Of a stretch of DNA of 64,000 bases, positions 21,539-32,185 are shown one piece after another (position 1 is the stretch's first letter; every line of letters starts with the position of its first letter). Under the pieces are notes generated by a model. That model made no database searches, had not been told where the DNA came from, and worked only from the letters and a program-made list of their open reading frames with translations. Origin of the DNA: Asterias amurensis (taxonomy: Eukaryota; Echinodermata; Asteroidea; Forcipulatida; Asteriidae). The stretch lies in assembly GCF_032118995.1 (NCBI RefSeq), contig NC_092657.1:9115391-9179390 (forward strand). The letters are read 5' to 3'. The position numbers and the translations under genes were made by a program.

Positions 21539-23408
21539 ACATGATGTTATTAAAATTTGGGATGTGGCTGTTCAGTGTGAAGTTTTTTGGTAATGCAACA
21601 TTGGCGAAGGAGGCTGTTTACAAGTAACTACAATGAATGAAAGCTTAAATTTGTGTTTCCTTATTAAATGTTTGTTTACACATTTACTTTGTTTCCTTTT
21701 TTTTTGCGGGGGGGACAGATCAAAATATCATGTAACAAAACTGGACAGCTTTAACAGTACATGTGTATATTGTTATACATGCACGTGTAGGTACTGAACA
21801 AGTATGCCATTGACAGTATGAAATAATCAGTCTCTTACTGCCAAGTTTGAGAAGCATTAATCCGGCCTTTGTTTGCAGCATGACCTCTCCTGTTGTGTTG
21901 GCATCTCCCTACAGTTGGTACAAACACACCAGCTTGGCAAGAGCTTTGCGGAGGTGGATGATGTGGACTTGGAGGTGCCAGGTTTGATGAGGTCCCCAAG
22001 ATGTTTACGCCAAGTCCTGGCATCTGCTCACTTAGTACCTTCAACAAAAAATTGATTGATAACCATTGATATAACTTATTAGTTCTCGACAATTTTATTT
22101 TTTATTGTTTGAAAGGTCACACTTCTTTGAAAGAATTCGGGTTGCCTTGGGTACGAGTTGACTTGGGTACAATATTTTGGGTAAACTGTTAAAAACATAC
22201 TAAAAACATTTAATAAATCTGTACTATTTTTAAAATGTACTTCTACAATTTTTACAAAAGCCCTCCCCTTCCTAGCCAGATAAACGACTCTTATAATTGT
22301 AGCATCAAAGTAAATTCGGGTAAATTATGCCAAGTCATTAGGACGCTGGACACTCGATTCAAATCCCCACCCCCATCTATGCACCGAGTGAATAGATCTA
22401 CAAAATTACATGTAAACTAGTCATAGTACATGTACATGTACATGTATGTACTCTCTCACAACTCAGTGCTGCGGCTGTCATGGCTGTGAATTTACGTGTC
22501 ATGTCCACAATTAATAATAACTAACATTGCATTGGGTATAAACAATCACGGTCCGTTCTCTCTCTCTCGTCGGCTAGTCCATGTCCCACTACATTATTCT
22601 TACCCTGATTGGCGAGGTGTCCGTTCCTTCTTTTTGGACGTGTCTCCAATCATCTCTTTGCGTAGGCTAGTAGAGCAATGAGCTGTATCTGTGTTTTTCG
22701 GCGATCCATTTTGACAGCAAAATGGTGTGTTTACATTTCACACAACGTCGCGAGGTAGAGAACGGTATGTTACCTCGTGTTCTTCTGGTAGGTTTACCAT
22801 GGTTTACCAGGCCATTGGCTACGGCGCCAGCCTAACTGCTGTTCATCGCGCATAAACGGACGATCGTTTTGACGGCTTGAAAAACGTATATATTTCGCGG
22901 GACGTTTCGGGGTCAGAGGTCAGTGTTTGTTTTTTTTAATTACCATTCACTAATTATAGCACATTAAATGTGTTTTATTGCAAGAACAACTCTTAATAAG
23001 TATAAGGAACACCCTCAAATGTTAAATTTCGCGAAATCTGAAGGCAACATGTTTCTTTAATTGAAAGGCAAAATTTGCCATCGCGACTATTTGTCAACTT
23101 CTCTTGTCATTGGTATGATGTACTAGGATTTGTTTCAGTATCTTGTTAAAATGAACCTTAAATGAATAAACAAATAAATAAACAAATAAATAAGTCTGCC
23201 TAATCAATTTGCCAAGCTATCTAGTATGGTTCTTATGAATTTATCCAAGCCGTCACTCTGGAATCTGAAGAAGCCACAGGGTAAGGATTGAACATAATAT
23301 TGGGGTATTGTCCTTAAACTCTACTGACGAGGCTCATTGAAATATTTCAACTGTTTCAAACAGAGGGTTGACCATAACCGCAAGGAACTACACAGTGTGT
23401 ATTTTATT
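21539..23408. other. 1.9 kb without recognisable genes
   Basis: It contains a GGGTACGAGTTGACTTGGG-like short repeat (22150-22190), an alternating TGTACA stretch (22425-22450), and an (AAAT)n-like run (23160-23190). Frames at 21835-22092 and 22235-22681 are short and unsupported. Confidence 0.35.
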
Positions 23409-23719
23409 CATAGAAATAGAACCCGGAGAACGTCTTATTGTGCGTGCGGTTTCGTTGTGAGACCATTTTTATGGACGCACATACGCCATTATCGTAACGC
23501 GTGTATGGTAAAATATTTGCCATACAATTCTGCCATACAATGACATCATTGACCAATGAAAACATTAGAAATGGTCTATGTGCGCTGACATCTTGCCATT
23601 GTGCCATACGCGCGTGTCACACGATGATAATTTTGCGTATTGCGCGGTATTGATGCGCCGCGTCCACAGACGACACAGAGGGTGGTCGAGCTCAGCGCTC
23701 TCCGGGTTCTATTTCTATG
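23409..23719. repeat. 311-bp hAT-type MITE with perfect 8-bp target duplication
   Basis: Ends CATAGAAATAGAACCCGGAGA and TCTCCGGGTTCTATTTCTATG are perfect inverted repeats. ATTTTATT lies on each side (23401-23408 and 23720-23727). An 8-bp duplication and CA...TG ends fit hAT. Non-coding and, given the intact duplication, fairly recent. Confidence 0.85.
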
Positions 23720-23727
23720 ATTTTATT

Positions 23728-24254
23728 CAATCATGTTCAATTCAATCACAAAATGTACGTAGCGCCCTCTCTTGATTTAAACGGTATTAACTTAAGGTAT
23801 TCTGCAATCAATCAGTCCGCTGGTTCATTCACATGCAGCAGTACGTGTAAGCGTGGCTGCTCGTGTTGTAGTAATTATCTAATGAGATTCACCAATAAAG
23901 TGAGTAGCATCGTTTGCGGTGTGTGTGTGTTTCTTGAATGGTCTTGAGGTCTTGAATGGTCATGAGTTCTTGAGGTGGCGATCTGGAGTCTGGAAGCGAC
24001 TGAGTCCGAGCTCTGTTTTTCGTCCCCTTTTATGGCCTAGCGGACGTACACGCTGCACGCATCTTGCCTAAGCCAGAAAACTGATTGGTTAATTTATAAG
24101 CGTTAAGAAAATAAACGTGTGAACACTTAATTTAGCTGAAGTTAAACTTAAAACAAGCAAGACATTATAAATAAAGAGATAACATTTAAGTTGTCTCAAC
24201 AACTCTATAATTAGTTCTAAAAGGCAAGGCAGCTTTCGCCACACTAGCTTTGGA
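23728..24254. other. No recognisable gene
   Basis: A few TTGAGGTCTTGAATGGTC direct repeats (23935-23975). Nothing else. Confidence 0.35.
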
Positions 24255-24872
24255 TTTGATGGTTTAAAGGGAAAGTACACGTTTGGTAACTACTCAAAAC
24301 CAATATAACTTGTGGTAACGAGCATTGTAGAGCTGTTGATAGTATAAAAACGTAGTTTTTGAGAAAGGGGTAATTTATCACTAAAATAATAACAGACTTC
24401 TAGCTATTTTATTCCTGTCAATTGAGCCCAAATTTTCACAGCCTTGTATTTTATGGTTGTGATGGGATGCACCAAGTGAGAAGACTGGTTTGACTATTAG
24501 GTTTGACAATTGCCAAACGTGTAGCTTTCCTTTAATGCACTGGACACATTGGCATAACTCAATCAAAATAATTGTAACATTCAAACTTACTTTGTAACGA
24601 ACAATTAAGAGCTATTGGTGATTTAAAACATTGTGAGAAATGGCTTTCTGTAAAGTAACATTGTTTTTAAGAAAGAAATAATTTCTCATTCAAAGAATTG
24701 AGTTTGATAAGAGACCTTAGCTCTGAGGTCTCGAATTAAAGGCATCTGAAAGCACAAAACTTGTGAGACAGTTGTTTTCATCTTCCATGTTTTTCTCACA
24801 ACTTAATAGACGAACAATTTAGTTCGATGTTGAACATCAAGTGATATTCACTGGTCGTTGACAATTTCAAAA
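24255..24872. repeat. Two adjacent MITE copies
   Basis: 24255-24540 has inverted ends AAAGGGAAAGTACACGTTTGG and CCAAACGTGTAGCTTTCCTTT. 24535-24872 is a copy of the 'GTGGACAC' family (ACTGGACACATTGG ... GAGGTCTCGAATTAAAG ... TGGTCGTTGACAATTTC). Both are non-coding, and the second contains the GAGACCTCAG/CTGAGGTCTC inner palindrome seen in that family. Confidence 0.65.
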
Positions 24873-24876
24873 GGTG

Positions 24877-25053
24877 TTCAGCCGTCGATTTGCCCAAACT
24901 CTTCCTAACTTGGAATTAATCTTAGGACTCAGGACGGGTTCAGTTCCGTATCCAAATACGAAGAGGACGCACTGAACCCATCCTAAGTTAGGACGGATTT
25001 CTCGTCCTAACTATAGATAGGATTGATCCTATCGTTTCGTGAAATCGGATGCA
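24877..25053. repeat. MITE related to 21402-21538
   Basis: Ends CAGCCGTCGATTTGCCCAAAC and the complement of GTTTCGTGAAATCGGATGCAG, with an inner TCCTAACT-rich inverted repeat. About 175 bp. Confidence 0.6.
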
Positions 25054-25315
25054 GTGCATTCAGAGGCTATAGTGAGAGGGACTGGAGACCTGTTGCCACT
25101 CCCATATTTTGGGGGCTTTGCCGAACCACCCTTCATTCCCACCCCACTAGAAAAGGACATTTGCATTACACCATTAAACTAGCTCTATGATACCACTAAC
25201 TTGTTTCAGACAAAACCCTAATGGCATGTACTGTCCAATCGTCATCCGGTGTCTGTTTATAAGGCACAGCCTTCTCTAGACGAACTAGGGATCGAAATGG
25301 AGGCCAGTAGCACTG

Positions 25316-26037
25316 TGTATCAATCAGCTTTCAACTTGTACAAATAATAGCTGGAATATTGGTTATTGTCCCAAGCAATGTTCGAGGATCTTTTGGCAGC
25401 TGCGGGCGGTGTTTTGCTCTAAGAATGCTCGGAAGTCCTGATAGTGCAGATTGTGTAATATTGTGTTTGGCAGCCCAGTCAGCCAGATTATCTTGAAACT
25501 CATCTTCGCTTCCTAGTGGGGTTTTTAGACTGCACTCATCAGTTGAAGAGTCAAGTTGATCATCGAAGGAGCCGGATGGTGAATCTTGCAGTGGTCTCGA
25601 TGAGCTATCGGTGTCATTGCTTCTTGGCTCTTGCTCAAATTGATCACTAACATCTGATGAAGAATCTTGAAGTTGTGAATGGCTATCTGCTTCAACTTGC
25701 TCATGCTCAAAACAAACTTTGGGGCATTCGGGCTGGAAGGTTACTCGCTATTGGACGGAGACCGTATAGCTTGACCAACTGTATTGGCTAGCCGATCAAA
25801 GTGGTTATCATGATCATCACCATTGCATCCATTTCCATCTTCATCTATAATGACAGCTGCTGCAGACTCTGCGTTGATTCTTCTCCTTTCTGTTCTTCGC
25901 GTAACATTTGCCAATGATACTGTACGAGGCTGATTTTTCTGAATTTGGAGCCTTCTTCTTTTCGATCTTTGAGTTACGTCTGCCATTGTGACTGTATACA
26001 ATAATGGAAACACATAAGAATCGAACAGATATCTCAT
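25316..26037 (-). pseudogene. N-terminal part of a multicopy transposon-like protein
   Basis: The minus strand reads MADVTQRSKRRRLQ (Met at 25984), a basic head with two RRx2-3RRR clusters. After a frame change near 25735 comes an acidic Ser/Asp/Glu-rich stretch (DSSSDVSDQFEQEPRSNDT), then NLADWAAKHNITQSALSGL and RPQLPKDPRTLLGT. The block 'xLxxWAxxHNIxxxALxxLLxIL...LPKDxRTLLxT' opens a family of long proteins common in cnidarians and echinoderms that look transposon-derived (perhaps CACTA/EnSpm-type). The link to that superfamily is my inference. The remainder of the protein is absent, and at least one frameshift is present. Confidence 0.45.
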
Positions 26038-26404
26038 CTAAAGTCAAATCTATCGGTATGTGGTTTAGTCGCACAGAAAAACTAGCATTTTCATTAATGT
26101 TTCCCATATTCGCACTAGAAGTTGTGTTCGTGTTAAACTTAGTTATTCCATAAAACGGCCCAAAGTCTAGCTAGTCATATGGGGATAAAAATAAAAAAGG
26201 AGGCGGCCTGTAAAAACGAAGCGGGCGGGGACTCTTAACATGTTTGTCTTTTACTTGGCGAGACAAAACAAAAACAAGATACAAGCAAATCAATGGGATC
26301 GCCCCGAAGGAACACAACAATAGAAAAACAAGCACATAATTTGGGTGTAAACCATAGCAATTAGAGTAATAAAATAAATTGAGCCGGTAGTTTTGACACT
26401 TTCT

Positions 26405-26785
26405 GTAAAGGCAGTGGACACTTGGTAATTGTCGAAGACAAGTGTTCTGACTTGGTGTATTTCAACAATACATAAAAGAACAAACCTGTGAAAATTTGAG
26501 CTCAATCAGACATCGAACTTGCGAGATAATAATGAACGAAAAATGACATTCTTGCATGCTTCACGAAGTTGTGTGCTTTCAGATAGGAGTAAAAGACTTG
26601 TACCTAGAAGTCTTTTATTATTTTAGTAAAAATAAAACCTTTATTTCAAAATCTATGCTACTTCAGAGGGAGCCGTTTCTGACACTAATGTTTCATACTA
26701 TCAGCAGCTCTCCAATGTTCGTTACCAAGTCAGTTTTTAAGTTAATATGTGTTTTGAGTAACTACCAAACGTGTACCAAACTCTC
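26405..26785. repeat. Palindromic MITE of the 'GTGGACAC' family
   Basis: It starts AAGGCAGTGGACACTTGGTA and ends GAGTAACTACCAAACGTGTACC, with the inner AGAGGGAGCCGTTTCT and CACGAAGTTGTGTGCTTTC blocks. The 115-codon frame across it is repeat-derived. Confidence 0.65.
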
Positions 26786-27262
26786 TTCAAGTTATAATGT
26801 TATTTTAATAGTTGAACATGCAATGAACAATGTTGTAGACACCAGCATGCCTTGCGCCTGCATAAGGCTACAGCCACTTATTTTTGGTTACTTTGACTGC
26901 TGAACCATAACGTTGAACCATAACCGTAATGTTGAGTTCGTCCCTTGGATACTACGCCGTTAACTTAATTTCAGATACATTTTTTTTTTAATTTCAGATA
27001 CATTTGTTTCATGTCAACATTAATCAACACAATGTGATACCATTGTTCAGAAAACATATAATAACTTGTACTAATGAACTTAATCCAGTTAACGAATGAT
27101 AGGCCCATAGGAAATAGTTTGACGTTAACATGATAGGAAAAACAAGAAGCAAAAGCTTTTTTCCCCTTTTCTCTAAATACAAGGACAATTTACACAAAAA
27201 TGTACACACTCAAACAGAAGGAACATGGAAAATGGGCATTAGTGAGACGCTGCAATAGATAA
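26786..27262. other. No recognisable gene
   Basis: Flanking sequence of the LTR element. A short TTTAATTTCAGATACATT direct repeat lies at 26967-27004. Confidence 0.35.
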
Positions 27263-27266
27263 ATAT

Positions 27267-27859
27267 TGTGGCGCCTCACCCTCCGACGTAGAGGGCGGTG
27301 CGCGGACGGCAACGACGAGAACGTCTCCGAGCGGCTGGAGACGAGTCCGTTGGGATGGATGTATACCGTCCCGAGAAAAGGTACATGCAGGGGTTGAAGG
27401 TGGCTTCTCAATTACAGGAGACAGACAGCAGAGGGCGCCCTTTCAGCACAAATGACCTGCAGACAGCAGTACCAGCAACAACAAGAAGGGGCACAGCGCT
27501 CTATAACTCAGCAGTTAGAAGCCCAGCAGCACGCCAGCAATGACTCAATAAACCCACAAGCTCTATGATTGGACAATGTAATCTCGTTATTGGACCATAG
27601 AGGATATCACCACGAATGGCAATAATCCCCTCAGAGGACTCCTGAAGGAACCCTTTTCGCCGCACTACCCAGTATGCCCCTCAAGTGAGGAACCTATTCG
27701 CCGCACAACCCAGTATGGCCCCTCAACTACACTACAAGGTCCCCTCAATTTAGCTCATATACAAGAACCGTTACAGCCGACTATAGTCAGCCGATTCCCT
27801 TACACGCAGCAGCCCCTCAGTCCACTTACCTAGTAGACGGGACACAGTGCAGTCAGAGT
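27267..27859 (-). repeat. 3' LTR of the Gypsy-type element
   Basis: 593 bp recognisable, almost identical to the matching part of the 5' LTR. It begins TGTGGCGCCTCACC directly after the ATAT duplication. An AATAAA lies within it on the plus strand. Confidence 0.8.
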
Positions 27860-28153
27860 ACACAAAAATAATACAAACCTCTTTGTCTTTAATACAGGTA
27901 CGAAAATAATACTTACTTTTAACGCTTATAGAAAAGTTAAACAGCCTCCTCTTTTATCAAAACTTTACTTTAAAGAACTTTTATCAAAACTATACTTTAA
28001 AGAACCTTTATCAAAACTATAAATTTCAGGAAGAATTTCTTTGGCAATTAAATATTCACACACTGATTAGTAAACTGATTAGACCTGATTCGTTTTTAAG
28101 AAAGATAAACTGGCAAGGAGTTACGTGAACGCGAAGACGGTGGGGAACATCCT

Positions 28154-29245
28154 TCAAAGGTTCCTAGATGGCGACTGCGGCTTGCGTGGTCCCACGTTGT
28201 TCTGCTGTTGCATCTTTATGGTTTCCAGAGCTCTCATGCAGTCTACCAGCACGTCCTGATAGTACGTACGCTGCCTGGTCTCTCCATGAATCATCACTCC
28301 TCTTACATACGTACGAGTCTTGATGTGTTCCACGATGGTGGCCACCTCTGGGCACTGGGGGCGAAGACGCCGGATACGGATGGGCTGTTGGTCGGGGTCA
28401 GGGCTACTCTTCCCTGATGAGCCGGTTGGCGGGGTGTTCTTCGGGGCGATGGGGCGCCCTGCCGTTACTGGGGCTCTCACTGGAGAAAGGCGGGGCTTCG
28501 AAGTCACTGATGCCTTTGGGGACACAGGGCGTGGCCGTGACGCTTCCGGGGCCTTGACGGACGAAGAAGGAGGTCGTGGCTCCTCTTCCATGGCTTCTAC
28601 TTGAACATCCATCTGCTCTTCGTCTTCCTTAACTACTATATCCAGGCCAGGCAGTGATGAAACGATGCTGAGGGCATCGTCATCCCATTCCTCCTCATCT
28701 GAAGGAGACGGGTGGAGGGGCGACATGGCCAGTGGCATCTTCCAACGCAAGGGGAAAGGCTTCTTAACCAGCTCGGCCTCCTGACTCGCTTCACCAGTCG
28801 GTGGATCTTCGTTGCTCTTGACAACTCTCCGCACCTCGTGGGGCTTGGCGATGTCCTGTCCGGGCTCCTCCCTCACCAGGGGTTTTGCTTTAATTCCCGT
28901 GACCTCGTACACATTCTCAGGGTGGTCCGTCTTATAATGGCGCCTCAGATTATCTCTTCTTTTATCCTCGTACTCGCAGATCCGGCAATGGAGGAAAACT
29001 GGCGGCCCGTGGGTATACTTCCGGTGACGGTTTAACCCCTTCGGTTGGGTGAATGCCTTGTCGCACTTCAAACACTTGTAGGGCTTTGGCTTCCAAACTG
29101 CCCTCTGACCCGCTGGTATTACTGTTGTTTCTGCTACTACTACTCGTCCAGCAAAATGGTTGCCAGCACTCCCAGTGCATCTAATTCTCTCCCCATTCAC
29201 GCATAATTCTAATCTGCCGAAATTAAGATTACCGCCGGTTTGCAA
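28154..29245 (-). CDS. C2H2 zinc-finger ORF of the LTR element (363 aa)
   Basis: The first about 50 residues (LNFGRLELCVNGERIRC, VVVAETTVIPAGQ) look like the tail of the protease region. Two C2H2 fingers follow, at about 58-79 (C-x2-C-x12-H-x4-H) and 87-108 (same spacing). Then comes an acidic, proline-rich stretch (about 180-300, with VKAPEASRPRPVSPKAS-type repeats) and a helical C-terminus with a Gln-rich end. The fingers suggest nucleic-acid binding. In ordinary Gypsy elements this place holds reverse transcriptase and integrase. Finger capture is my inference, since I know of no named family with this layout. Confidence 0.7.
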   Translation of the reverse strand: MQTGGNLNFGRLELCVNGERIRCTGSAGNHFAGRVVVAETTVIPAGQRAVWKPKPYKCLKCDKAFTQPKGLNRHRKYTHGPPVFLHCRICEYEDKRRDNLRRHYKTDHPENVYEVTGIKAKPLVREEPGQDIAKPHEVRRVVKSNEDPPTGEASQEAELVKKPFPLRWKMPLAMSPLHPSPSDEEEWDDDALSIVSSLPGLDIVVKEDEEQMDVQVEAMEEEPRPPSSSVKAPEASRPRPVSPKASVTSKPRLSPVRAPVTAGRPIAPKNTPPTGSSGKSSPDPDQQPIRIRRLRPQCPEVATIVEHIKTRTYVRGVMIHGETRQRTYYQDVLVDCMRALETIKMQQQNNVGPRKPQSPSRNL

Positions 29246-31066
29246 CTACCAATCCATTCCCAGCATTGCAGGGGTTCCGATATCGGCAACAACAGCTTTA
29301 ATTGGGTGTACTGTCTTCCCAATTCGTAATTCCAACCAGGCTGAACCATACACTTTCAATAGACTCCCGTCAACCTGTCTGACCTTCGACTCACATTCCT
29401 GCAGATGAGGTCGGTGTTCATTCAGTATTTTATGATACACCGCCATACTCAAGAACGTATCGGTTGAACCAGTATCAACAAGCAACCGAAATTTAATAGA
29501 TCGAATTGAACCTTCCACAAACAACCCACACAACGGCCCAATTGTGGGCGTCGCCGGACCACAAACCAGATAACTGTTTACGTCTGTTGAGGGCCCTGCT
29601 CTTCTCTCAGTCTTCCCGGGGACCCACTGGTACGTCGACTGATCCTCGTTTTCCGACACACGAGGGCGCTTTCTTCTTGGTAACTGGCATTCCCTTGCAA
29701 AATGCCCTTGAACCCCACAATTGTGACACTTCATAGGCGCCTTATACCTCTTTGCCGGCGGTAAGCCATCGAATTGTCCGGATACCGGTTGTGCCCGTTG
29801 CCGTGGCACTAGTACACCTAATATCCTATCCAACTGTTGAGCCATATTGCTCACACACTCAGACTGTTGGCTTAACGTTCTTTCAACTGACCGGAATCTA
29901 GTCTCTACCTCATCGTTATCGTTCGCCCCTCGAGCAAACTTATAAGATGGTCTTTCCCCAACTCGTTGGGCTTCAACCTTATGAAAATTCTCTGTTTCTA
30001 AGGCGGCTTGTAATGCCTCTGATAAATCTCTGGGCCTTGCCAGAAATATCCCCTCACGAACAAACTGGTCGGATACAGCATCAACAAAATGATTTTTCTC
30101 CAGCCGGTCCCTTGCCTCTTCAGGTATTTCAGGGTATGCTTTCACGGCTAACTCATGTATCCCTTGACAAAGTTCTTGTAGTGTTTCTTTTGGCTTCTGC
30201 CGACGATGACGTAATTCTACCAGAAAATTCTCTGCCTGATGACCAGGCCCGAATCTCCGCTTTAACAACATAACCATCTCATCATATGTCCTCTTGTGCC
30301 CCTCGTGTGAGCCCAAGATGCGGACTGCATCTCCTTGTAGACTGGCAGCCAAAAATGCAGCAGACTGCTGTTTATCCCAATGGTTCACCATACGACAACT
30401 CTCAAAATGCCCGTAATATTCGTTCCACGGGACTTTACCATTATACCTATCAGGCATAATACAAGGACGTCGAGGACCCTCTGATTTCTCAAACCTTGCC
30501 TCCCTTTTCAACGGCCAAGGCCCAGCCTTGTCTGCCTCAGAGTCATCAGCCATCACCCTTTCAGCCATAGCCACAGGCGGGCGCGTAGCAGAACTCATTA
30601 ACTCATTACGGAACCTTTTTGGATCGGGCGTGCTCACAGCATCCACAAATGGGTTTCGATTCGGACTTGGAACGACGGGCGGACCAGACAACTTATCCCT
30701 CGCTAACGCCGACCAATCATAAATACCAGACTCACCACCCCCCTCAATGGGATGGGATTTCGAAGAAGGTTTATCACCAGATTCTGAATCTTCCAAAGAA
30801 CAATACCCAGACGCCTCCTTCCTAATCTCAGCCAGCCCCTGGCATGGCAGTCTAAACTCAACATCCAGATCTATCCTGACGTGTTTATGAACAGTACTTG
30901 GGGCCTCACTAATTGGGCTTACCCCAGACGGCTTTACTTCTTCCAACGCAGCCTTCAGTTTCTTGATTTGTTCCAAATGCAGACAATTTTCCCACTGTAA
31001 CAACTGAAACTCCAATCGGGACCTATGTAGGTCCTCCCCAGATGGGACTCCAGACATTTTGCCCAA
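29246..31066 (-). CDS. Gag-protease ORF of the LTR element (606 aa)
   Basis: Residues about 1-45 form a helical head and 60-200 an acidic linker. About 205-360 is a retrotransposon Gag (capsid-like) domain: YNGKVPWNEYYGHF, AFLAASLQGDA, LLKRRFGPG, ELCQGIHELAVKAYPE. Residues 447-460 are a CCHC zinc knuckle (CHNCGVQGHFAREC), followed by a basic patch. From about 500 to the end is an aspartic protease with the catalytic DTGS (531-534) and a closing LGMDW. In this family Gag packages the RNA and the protease cuts the polyprotein. The zinc-finger ORF follows directly. Confidence 0.85.
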   Translation of the reverse strand: MGKMSGVPSGEDLHRSRLEFQLLQWENCLHLEQIKKLKAALEEVKPSGVSPISEAPSTVHKHVRIDLDVEFRLPCQGLAEIRKEASGYCSLEDSESGDKPSSKSHPIEGGGESGIYDWSALARDKLSGPPVVPSPNRNPFVDAVSTPDPKRFRNELMSSATRPPVAMAERVMADDSEADKAGPWPLKREARFEKSEGPRRPCIMPDRYNGKVPWNEYYGHFESCRMVNHWDKQQSAAFLAASLQGDAVRILGSHEGHKRTYDEMVMLLKRRFGPGHQAENFLVELRHRRQKPKETLQELCQGIHELAVKAYPEIPEEARDRLEKNHFVDAVSDQFVREGIFLARPRDLSEALQAALETENFHKVEAQRVGERPSYKFARGANDNDEVETRFRSVERTLSQQSECVSNMAQQLDRILGVLVPRQRAQPVSGQFDGLPPAKRYKAPMKCHNCGVQGHFARECQLPRRKRPRVSENEDQSTYQWVPGKTERRAGPSTDVNSYLVCGPATPTIGPLCGLFVEGSIRSIKFRLLVDTGSTDTFLSMAVYHKILNEHRPHLQECESKVRQVDGSLLKVYGSAWLELRIGKTVHPIKAVVADIGTPAMLGMDW

Positions 31067-31399
31067 TTGCTAAACGGGTGTATCTTCGTAATCGTTCCGT
31101 TCTACAGATACTGGCCTTGATAACCAACGAATACCCCTTCTCTGTCTCCTTGTCTCACGGCAAATACACCAAATGAACCAAATCAATTCAACCGCAAGGG
31201 CTATCAACAACCCAAGTAAAACACAAAGAATCCAACTAGCCCACATCAATACAACAACTGTCTTAACTCTTTGTAAGGTCTGAAACTAAGGTAGACGATC
31301 AGTGCAGCAAAGAATGACAAAAGCACAAAAAACCAAACCTTCATTCCATAACACACCATAACATGTACACAATTCAAAATCCCACTTCTGACACCAATT

Positions 31400-32181
31400 T
31401 GTGGCGCCTCACCCTCCGACGTAGAGGGCGGTGCGCGGACGGCAACGACGAGAACGTCTCCGAGCGGCTGGAGACGAGTCCGTTGGGATGGATGTATACC
31501 ATCCCGAGAAAAGGTACATGCAGGGGTTGAAGGTGGCTTCTCAATTACAGGAGACAGACAGCAGAGGGCGCCCTTTCAGCACAAATGACCTGCAGACAGC
31601 AGTACCAGCAACAACAAGAAGGGGCACAGCGCTCTATAACTCAGCAGTTAGAAGCCCAGCAGCACGCCAGCAATGACTCAATAAACCCACAAGCTCTATG
31701 ATTGGACAATGTAATCTCGTTATTGGACCATAGAGGATATCACCACGAATGGCAATAATCCCCTCAGAGGACTCCTGAAGGAACCCTTTTCGCCGCACTA
31801 CCCAGTATGCCCCTCAAGTGAGGAACCTATTCGCCGCACAACCCAGTATGGCCCCTCAACTACACTACAAGGTCCCCTCAATTTAGCTCATATACAAGAA
31901 CCGTTACAGCCGACTATAGTCAGCCGATTCCCTTACACGCAGCAGCCCCTCAGTCCACTTACCTAGTAGACGGGACACAGTGCAGTCAGAGTGTGGCAAG
32001 AACAATCAGTATTACTTGATTATCAGTCCAGCCCCTCATCACTCTGCACGTCGCTGCTTTTATAGCATTCGGCCACGTGCACACGTGATCGCGCTAACCA
32101 ATAGCACGCGCTATGCGGGGTCACTGCTGTTGGGATGGTTCCATTCCTCGCGCAGGGGCGTTCTACCTCTGTTGCGCCACA
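31400..32181 (-). repeat. 5' LTR of the Gypsy-type element
   Basis: 782 bp. A TATA-like motif (TATAAAAG on the minus strand) lies near 32055-32065, as in a U3 promoter. The outer end is GCGCCACA followed by the ATAT duplication. Confidence 0.8.
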
Positions 32182-32185
32182 ATAT

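Larger units (their letters stand above)
27267..32181 (-). mobile_element. Ty3/Gypsy-type LTR element with a C2H2 zinc-finger ORF, young
   Basis: The element is bounded by direct repeats that begin TGTGGCGCC (left copy) and end GCGCCACA (right copy). A 4-bp ATAT lies on each side (27263-27266 and 32182-32185), the target duplication. On the minus strand the order is 5' LTR (31400-32181), a primer-binding-like TGGTGTCAGAAGTGGGA just inside it, a gag-protease ORF, a zinc-finger ORF, and the 3' LTR (27267-27859). No reverse transcriptase, RNase H or integrase is seen between the LTRs, so it would need enzymes from another element. The shared LTR sequence differs at about one position in about 590, so the insertion is very recent. 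The ORFs look whole but the two LTR copies differ in length, so it is not fully intact. Confidence 0.85.

Noticed and set aside
25525-25710. 61-codon minus frame in the transposon-like fragment
   Set aside because: It is the wrong frame; the adjacent frame carries the acidic linker and the conserved block.
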